Origin: Acidobacteria bacterium UBA7540
GTDB taxonomy: Bacteria > Acidobacteriota > Terriglobia > UBA7540
Direction of reading: 5' to 3'
Length of the DNA: 18,595 nt
Assembly (NCBI GenBank): GCA_002478145.1
Contig: DLMI01000129.1
Coordinates: 142,352-160,946, forward strand
In this document: in pieces, positions 14,404-18,595 of the stretch
Position numbering within the stretch: the stretch's first letter is position 1
Layout: every line of letters begins with the position of its first letter
Program-made: the position numbers and the translations under genes
The notes under the pieces: model-generated
What the model saw: only the letters and a program-made list of their open reading frames with translations
What the model was told of the DNA's origin: nothing
Database searches by the model: none

Positions 14404-15633
14404 CTACAGGCTCTTTGTCGCTTTGCGCTTAGTGCTTGCGTGGTCACTGTAGGTCGTGGAGTCTACCGTCAATTCTTCCCCCGGGTCAATGTCACGGGCC
14501 GCGAAAAAATCATAGTTTTCGCATCTCACATTTGCCTTTTCGCCATCCCTGGGATCATTCAAATACCAACTCATAGTCAGGCGATGGAAGTTGCGGGGAC
14601 ACCCATACCGCTTTGGGCGTCCGTCCCTCCCGTTCTTGACGATGGCAAATTTCTTATAGAACTCCTGAAGGCACGCCTCCTTCGGCAGATCCTCCGCATT
14701 CACCCAACGGATCTCGTCCGAGTCGCCGGAAAAAATCGGCGTACGCTCTTTGATCTTCTTGATCGCAAACACCCCGACTCCGTCTATTGGAGATGGCTTC
14801 AGCCGGGTGTATAGTCCCTCGTGAGGTATTTCCTCATCCATAGGCAACCAGCGCGCTACAGATTCCCCCAGGCCTTCCAAGGCTGGGTAGATGGTGGCCC
14901 CATCTACGCCGTTATGTTCCAGTTCCTCCCTGATCCGCTCCGCCGCATAGCCGGGAACTACGATTTTGGCCAGCAACCGCTTCGATTTCTCGAACAGCTT
15001 GTCTAATCCCCTGTTCAGGACCCCATGCACCGTAAAACAAGATCGCTGCGCTGCAATGCGCCGGTCAAACTGGTTTGGGTAGACCGCGACGGGCAACCTC
15101 TTTTTCAACTGGTTCTTGGCATCAAAACGGTCGGGCAGCCACGGTTTGTACCTCACACTGTCTTCGACGCAGAGCCCAGGCGATCCCGGCGGAACCACCT
15201 CATATTCGCCGACCACGCGCTTGTTAAGTCGCCACGCGTCAACAAGCCAAACTGCTGCGTCGTGTAAACCTTCGCTGTCTTTCACGGCGAAGTACAAGCC
15301 GACCTGCCGGTCTTCAGTCCAGTCCAGAAGGCGCGTCGGCGCGCCGTAATGCTGCATAAGAAAGTACCACTCCCAGGCGTTGTCAGGTTTATGTGCGGTC
15401 AGGCTTGGAGCGCGCCTCACGAATTCCTCGCGCACTTCGTCCTCTATTTGCAGCAACTCTTCGACAGTGTCGCTAGGACGGTACAGCTTTGGAACAAGGG
15501 CCCAGGATGACTTTTGCAATCCGCGATACCAAAGATCAGGTTCCCCGTCTCTCTTCGTTTCCCATGCTTTCCTAATTACATCGACGCGCTTGATGAACTG
15601 GAGCAGGCTGTTGGCGGTATACACGGGGATCAT
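14404..15633 (-). CDS. FRG domain-SET domain fusion protein
   Basis: 409 residues; GGGAGG lies six bases before the ATG at 15633. Residues ~5-215 are an FRG domain: LWYRGLQ (34-40), the hallmark HYGAPTRLLDWTE (95-107), VGLYFAV, and RRIAAQRSCFTVHG (191-204). Residues ~272-397 look like a SET domain: GLYTRLKPSPIDGVGVFAIK (273-292), a degenerate NH-motif YLNDPRDGEKANVR (357-370), and DIDPGEELTVDSTTY (381-395). Family knowledge: FRG is a bacterial domain of unknown biochemical role, often in mobile or defence-like contexts; SET domains are lysine methyltransferases. Here NHS is NDP and the GEELTYDY Tyr is missing, so catalysis may be altered or lost. No signal peptide or membrane segment is seen. 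The gene lies alone between two inverted REP-like hairpins. FRG is firm; SET is likely. Confidence 0.82.
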   Translation of the reverse strand: MIPVYTANSLLQFIKRVDVIRKAWETKRDGEPDLWYRGLQKSSWALVPKLYRPSDTVEELLQIEDEVREEFVRRAPSLTAHKPDNAWEWYFLMQHYGAPTRLLDWTEDRQVGLYFAVKDSEGLHDAAVWLVDAWRLNKRVVGEYEVVPPGSPGLCVEDSVRYKPWLPDRFDAKNQLKKRLPVAVYPNQFDRRIAAQRSCFTVHGVLNRGLDKLFEKSKRLLAKIVVPGYAAERIREELEHNGVDGATIYPALEGLGESVARWLPMDEEIPHEGLYTRLKPSPIDGVGVFAIKKIKERTPIFSGDSDEIRWVNAEDLPKEACLQEFYKKFAIVKNGRDGRPKRYGCPRNFHRLTMSWYLNDPRDGEKANVRCENYDFFAARDIDPGEELTVDSTTYSDHASTKRKATKSL

Positions 15634-15785
15634 CGAGAACCTCCCAAAGCCTGACCGGCATTTGCGGTTTCATCAGGCTACCGTAATATACATCTGAGTA
15701 CCGCCGCCCGCAACCCTGCGGCTCTCTGTTTCGCAAAACCTCTCGGCAATTGCGCTGGAATGCACCGGCAGCCTGGGAGCGGCGC

Positions 15786-15834
15786 CGCGGGTGGCGCATA
15801 CGTCACGACGGGTTTTGTCGGGATGTATGCGACC
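15786..15834 (-). repeat. REP-like hairpin, copy B
   Basis: Read on the minus strand, GGTCGCATACAT and ACGTATGCGCC form the outer arms and CGAC/GTCG an inner stem, followed by ACCCGCG. Arms and tail match copy A (14356-14391) with few differences, in the opposite orientation. It lies just downstream of the RAYT remnant and about 155 bp upstream of the FRG-SET gene. Confidence 0.6.
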
Positions 15835-15855
15835 CCCGGGATGGCAGGGACCGCG

Positions 15856-16050
15856 CAGCATTTTGTCCACGCCCAAGATCGAACGGCCATCCAACAAGCA
15901 GGACCCCCATCTCCACAATGGCAGATCGCCCGGGTGCTTGACCAGGCCTCGTTTCACGGGATTGTTGTGCATGTAATTCAATTTTTCATCCCGCTTCTTC
16001 TTCTGGCTCCAGATGTTCATGTCGTGGAACCTCCGTTCACAATCCGGGAC
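15856..16050 (-). pseudogene. Remnant of a REP-associated tyrosine transposase (RAYT)
   Basis: The minus-strand translation reads ERRFHDMNIWSQKKKRDEK, LNYMHNNPVKRGLVKHPGD and then SILGVDKM, which matches the C-terminal part of Y1-type RAYT transposases (xFxDxNIWSxxKxxEKLxYMHxNPVKRGLV). A stop codon at 16051-16053 lies directly upstream, and the N-terminal catalytic part with the HUH motif and Tyr is absent. The usual WPWSSWRFY stretch reads LPLWRWGSC, suggesting decay. The frame stays open to 15673, but beyond 15856 it only crosses the REP-like hairpin. RAYTs mobilise REP elements; this copy is dead. Confidence 0.75.
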
Positions 16051-16091
16051 TCAATTCATAATTCATAATTGCTCTTGCCCTTCAGCCGCCC

Positions 16092-16131
16092 TTCAATGAG
16101 TCAATGGATCAACGATTCAATGAATCAATTG
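16092..16131. repeat. Octamer array, NTCAAYGN dialect
   Basis: Five phased 8-bp units: TTCAATGA, GTCAATGG, ATCAACGA, TTCAATGA, ATCAATTG. A short AATTCAT direct repeat lies just upstream (around 16052-16069). It fills the spacer between the RAYT remnant and the next promoter. Confidence 0.75.
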
Positions 16132-16168
16132 AAGAAGTCCTGGGCTACGCGTGTGAACATATTGTCTC

Positions 16169-16197
16169 TTGACAACGCCCCGCCCCTGTGGTAGCCT
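16169..16197 (+). promoter_or_regulatory. Sigma70-like promoter of the STGPR-motif gene
   Basis: A perfect TTGACA (16169-16174), an exact 17-bp spacer and a weak TAGCCT (16192-16197), about 70 bp before the ATG. Confidence 0.45.
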
Positions 16198-16269
16198 ACT
16201 CATGTGAAAAGTCCAACCCGCGGGGAAGTCCTTTCCTCGTTAAGCTAACATCCCGTTCCAGGAGGAACC

Positions 16270-17514
16270 ATGTCCTTACGCAAATCACCCCAACTTACGC
16301 CCGGGTTGCTCGCCGCCGCGCGCCGGAACGCCCAGCATTCCACCGGACCGCGCAGCCCCGCCGCCAAGCAGAACATCAAGCTCAATGCCTTGAAGCACGG
16401 CGCATACGTCACCGACGAAAATCGCCGCCTAGCCATGCAGGCGCTGGGCGAAGACCCGCAAGAATTCGAAAACTTGAAGCAGGAACTCATGAGCGCCCTC
16501 GGTCCCGGCGACGCGCTCTGGGAGAAGCAGGTCGAGGACTTGACCTGGCTCTACTGCCGTCGCGAAAGGCTCGAGCGGGCGCAAGCAGGCCTGAGGCGGC
16601 GCGCCTTGCAGGGGATCGACGACTGGCAACACCGCCGCCAGCAGGAGATGGCCCGCGTCACCTTCGACGCTTCCCAGCACGACATGCTTGATGTCCACTT
16701 ATCGGAGTCTACAGATCGAGGCGTGACGCTGAGAAGGACGCTTTCTTTCCTTGAACTCATACGGGAGGAGGTGAAGGAACGCACCTTCCGGGTGCGCCAG
16801 TACGCCGTATTGGAATCTCTTTACAGCGGTACGACGGGCTGGCGGCAGGCGCTGATCTTCAGGCTGCTGCACCATTTCGGTGACCCCGTGTGCCTCGAGG
16901 CGCAACAAGCCGACGAGGAAGAGAAGCAATATCGACGCAAAATGGGCATCGACTACGAGCCGCCGGGCGAGGCAGGGCGGCAGGAACTGCTGCGTTTGCT
17001 GGAGGAGGAAATCGCCAGCGTGCGGGAAGAGTTCGCATATGCGGAAAAGGCGAATGAGGAGAGGGCGGCGATAGAACGGGACGCCTGCCTTGCTCCGGCT
17101 GGGGAGACGTGGAGCATGATGCTGCGCCAGGAAGCCGCCCTGGACCGCTCCATTGACCGCAAAGTGAGGATACTGCTGAGGCTGCGGAAGGATGCTGCCG
17201 ACCTCCCGGTCGCCCCTGCCAGCCAGGATCAGGATGATGGTGTGAGGATGGAGAACACAGAGGAGATGGTCGCAAGCGACATTTCGGCCCAGACCTCGCA
17301 GAGCGCGGAAGAGGTGAGAGACTTAAAAATGAACGAGCAATGCGGGAATGTCACTGAAAACAAAGGATTGAGTTTAGGCAATCGAGAGACAAGCGGGAAT
17401 GTTATTGAAAACAAACACAGTTACGCACAAAATGCAGGAATGTTACTGAAAAGAAAGGGTGTTATTGGAAACGCGGAGTTTCACGAGACAAGCAGTATTT
17501 CTAATTGGGCTTGA
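16270..17514 (+). CDS. Conserved protein with NAQxSTGPR...NALKHG motif, function unknown
   Basis: 414 residues; AGGAGG lies four bases before the ATG. The N-terminus (~18-44) carries a motif beginning NAQHSTGPRSP and ending LNALKHG, basic and likely nucleic-acid- or phosphate-binding in character. I know this motif from many uncharacterised proteins in acidobacteria and planctomycetes, often in several copies per genome, with no assigned role. Residues ~60-320 are charged, mostly helical and probably coiled coil (EEEIASVREEFAYAEKANEE). The last ~90 residues are low in complexity, with a repeated NVTENK/NVIENK pattern and lower GC than the body. There is no signal peptide or membrane segment. 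It has its own promoter, and hppA follows with a separate one. Function not assigned. Confidence 0.75.
   Translation: MSLRKSPQLTPGLLAAARRNAQHSTGPRSPAAKQNIKLNALKHGAYVTDENRRLAMQALGEDPQEFENLKQELMSALGPGDALWEKQVEDLTWLYCRRERLERAQAGLRRRALQGIDDWQHRRQQEMARVTFDASQHDMLDVHLSESTDRGVTLRRTLSFLELIREEVKERTFRVRQYAVLESLYSGTTGWRQALIFRLLHHFGDPVCLEAQQADEEEKQYRRKMGIDYEPPGEAGRQELLRLLEEEIASVREEFAYAEKANEERAAIERDACLAPAGETWSMMLRQEAALDRSIDRKVRILLRLRKDAADLPVAPASQDQDDGVRMENTEEMVASDISAQTSQSAEEVRDLKMNEQCGNVTENKGLSLGNRETSGNVIENKHSYAQNAGMLLKRKGVIGNAEFHETSSISNWA
17342..17477 (+). repeat. Degenerate direct repeats in the 3' end of the STGPR-motif gene
   Basis: Three 24-bp copies starting GCGGGAATGTTACTGAAAAC (17342, 17393, 17434) and a shorter fourth from about 17459, spaced 51, 41 and ~25 bp apart. 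They are all in the same reading frame, giving repeated NVxENK-like peptides, and are more AT-rich than the rest of the gene. Confidence 0.6.
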
Positions 17515-17533
17515 CACGAAGTTTCTGCTCTTC

Positions 17534-17561
17534 TTGACCATTTTCCTGCGCATGATAAAAT
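17534..17561 (+). promoter_or_regulatory. Sigma70-like promoter of hppA
   Basis: TTGACC (17534-17539), a 16-bp spacer and TAAAAT (17556-17561), each five of six to consensus. The predicted leader is about 120 nt. Confidence 0.6.
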
Positions 17562-17637
17562 GAGTGGCTTTTGCAAGTGCACTTTAGGCTCTCCTAAGGA
17601 AGTTCTCCCGAAGAAATACGGTCGGAGAATCCGGTCC

Positions 17638-17654
17638 CACCCTCGCAGAGGGTG
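17638..17654 (+). promoter_or_regulatory. Hairpin in the hppA leader
   Basis: CACCCTC and GAGGGTG form a perfect 7-bp stem around a GCA triloop, 33 bp before the ATG. GGAGAATC occurs on both sides of it. No known riboswitch class is recognised. Confidence 0.35.
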
Positions 17655-17687
17655 AATAGAAAAGGAGAATCAGTCGGAGGCAATTCG

Positions 17688-18595
17688 ATGTACCTTCCCG
17701 CAATCCTGAGTATCAGTCTGCTTTCATTGTTTGTGGCATTTTTCTTCGCTCGGCAGGTGCTGGGCCGAGACACGGGCACTGCCGAGATGCAGGTTTTTTC
17801 CAATAGCATCAAGAAAGGAGCCGAGGGCTTCCTACGGCTCATGCGCGCTTGGGTCGCAAATGCCTGGTCCCAACGCCGCCGAATGGCTAAGACATTCGTG
17901 GCTAGCGTTGCTGTGACATTGGTGGGGGCTGGCGGAGCTTTTGCGCGGCCCCCCGAGACAGCTCCCAGTGGCGAAGCCAATCTGAAGCTTCCGGACCTTT
18001 CCCAGGTCCAGTTCCTCGGCGTCACCGGCCACAGGTTGCTGACCATCGGCATTCTGTTTTGCATCTTCGGACTGCTCTTTGGCCTGGTCACCTACAGCCG
18101 CTTGAAGAATCTGCCCGTCCACCGCGCGATGGGAGAGATGTCCCAGTTGATCTGGGAAACTTGCAAAACCTACATCATCCAGCAGGGCAAGTTCCTGCTG
18201 CTACTCTGGTCTTTCATCGCCGTCGTCATTCTGCTGTACTTCGGCGTGCTGCTGAAATATGAAGCTCTGCGCGTGGTCGTCATCCTGGCGTTCAGTGTGG
18301 TCGGGATTTGCGGCAGTTACGGGGTCGCGTGGTTCGGCATGCGCGTCAACACGTTCGCCAATTCCCGCACGGCCTTTGCCAGCCTTCGGGGCAAGCCGTT
18401 TCCCGCCTACCAGATCCCTCTCATGGCGGGAATGAGTGTTGGCATGATGCTGATCTCGGTCGAACTCCTGATGATGCTCATCATCCTGCTCTACGTTCCG
18501 GGAGACTATGCGGGACCGTGCTTCATCGGCTTCGCCATCGGCGAGTCACTGGGAGCGGCCGCGCTGCGCATCGCCGGCGGCATCTTCACCAAGAT
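17688..18595 (+). CDS. hppA: Membrane-bound ion-translocating pyrophosphatase, 3'-partial
   Basis: The first 302 residues are in the window; CGGAGG lies seven bases before the ATG. Conserved family blocks are FGMRVNTFANSRTAF (216-230), RGKP (234-237) and GFAIGESLGAAALRIAGGIF (281-300); the catalytic DVGADLVGK-type motif would follow just past the window end. These integral-membrane enzymes hydrolyse pyrophosphate and pump H+ and/or Na+. At least seven hydrophobic helices are visible. The N-terminal part is atypical: after TAEMQVFSNSIKKGAEGFL (31-49) comes an Ala/Pro-rich stretch (about 70-105) with a signal-peptide-like GAGGAFA, then a second similar helix, PVHRAMGEMSQLIWETCKTY (143-162). This fits the divergent lineage of these pumps found in acidobacteria and related phyla. 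Ion specificity cannot be read from this part. Confidence 0.9.
   Translation, partial: MYLPAILSISLLSLFVAFFFARQVLGRDTGTAEMQVFSNSIKKGAEGFLRLMRAWVANAWSQRRRMAKTFVASVAVTLVGAGGAFARPPETAPSGEANLKLPDLSQVQFLGVTGHRLLTIGILFCIFGLLFGLVTYSRLKNLPVHRAMGEMSQLIWETCKTYIIQQGKFLLLLWSFIAVVILLYFGVLLKYEALRVVVILAFSVVGICGSYGVAWFGMRVNTFANSRTAFASLRGKPFPAYQIPLMAGMSVGMMLISVELLMMLIILLYVPGDYAGPCFIGFAIGESLGAAALRIAGGIFTK

Noticed and set aside
15673..15855. Continuation of the RAYT remnant frame
   Set aside because: It is open only by chance across the REP-like hairpin; no transposase similarity remains after the VDKM stretch.
16399..16412. 14-bp exact match GGCGCATACGTCAC to REP-like copy B (15793-15806)
   Set aside because: It lies in the conserved NALKHG region of a coding sequence, lacks the second arm, and is likely chance.
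17568..17687. hppA leader considered as a riboswitch
   Set aside because: Only one short hairpin and a repeated GGAGAATC are visible; no known aptamer consensus, including fluoride, fits.

Overview
This 18.6 kb window is from a fairly GC-rich bacterium, most likely an acidobacterium (Acidobacteriota). That placement is inferred from gene content, not from any marker gene: a Tat-targeted TIM-barrel sugar isomerase, a PIG-L deacetylase with a beta-sandwich front half, a sodium:solute symporter beside a tiny membrane protein, a protein with the NAQxSTGPR...NALKHG motif, a divergent membrane pyrophosphatase, and intergenic DNA full of short phased repeats. No rRNA, tRNA, CRISPR array, intact transposase or phage gene was seen.

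Layout. 1-5.2 kb: the 3' part of a PIG-L deacetylase gene, a convergent secreted hydroxypyruvate-isomerase-like gene, a small unknown gene, an aldo/keto reductase, and a divergently placed ParE/Phd-type toxin-antitoxin pair with its own promoter. 5.2-5.8 kb: a gene-free stretch with a double palindrome, then a sigma70-like promoter overlapped by a LacI/GalR-type operator. 5.8-10.4 kb: a pentose operon (araB, araD, SSS symporter, small two-helix membrane protein). 10.4-13.0 kb: a minus-strand pair, a ketoglutarate-semialdehyde-type aldehyde dehydrogenase followed by a U32-peptidase-like protein. 13.1-13.4 kb: a 321-bp MITE-like element. 13.6-14.25 kb: Mn-type superoxide dismutase. 14.35-16.05 kb: an FRG-SET fusion gene lying between two inverted REP-like hairpins, with a REP-associated transposase (RAYT) remnant beside it. 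16.27-18.6 kb: the STGPR-motif protein and the 5' end of hppA.

How the genes work together. AraB and AraD phosphorylate L-ribulose and convert it to D-xylulose 5-phosphate, and the symporter probably brings in the sugar. AraA (arabinose isomerase) is not in the window. The aldehyde dehydrogenase, aldo/keto reductase, sugar isomerase and deacetylase fit a carbohydrate-degrading lifestyle.

The most unusual content lies between the genes. (1) Almost every spacer carries short tandem arrays of 7- or 8-bp units in several sequence 'dialects', often starting at a stop codon and sometimes interrupted by a GC palindrome. (2) The MITE-like element at 13094-13414 has 18-bp exact terminal inverted repeats, a possible 6-bp target duplication and six triloop hairpins arranged as a mirror image; matched hairpins differ by compensated base changes. 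(3) The FRG-SET gene is bracketed by inverted REP-like hairpins. These three, together with the FRG-SET architecture, are the best candidates for something not previously described.
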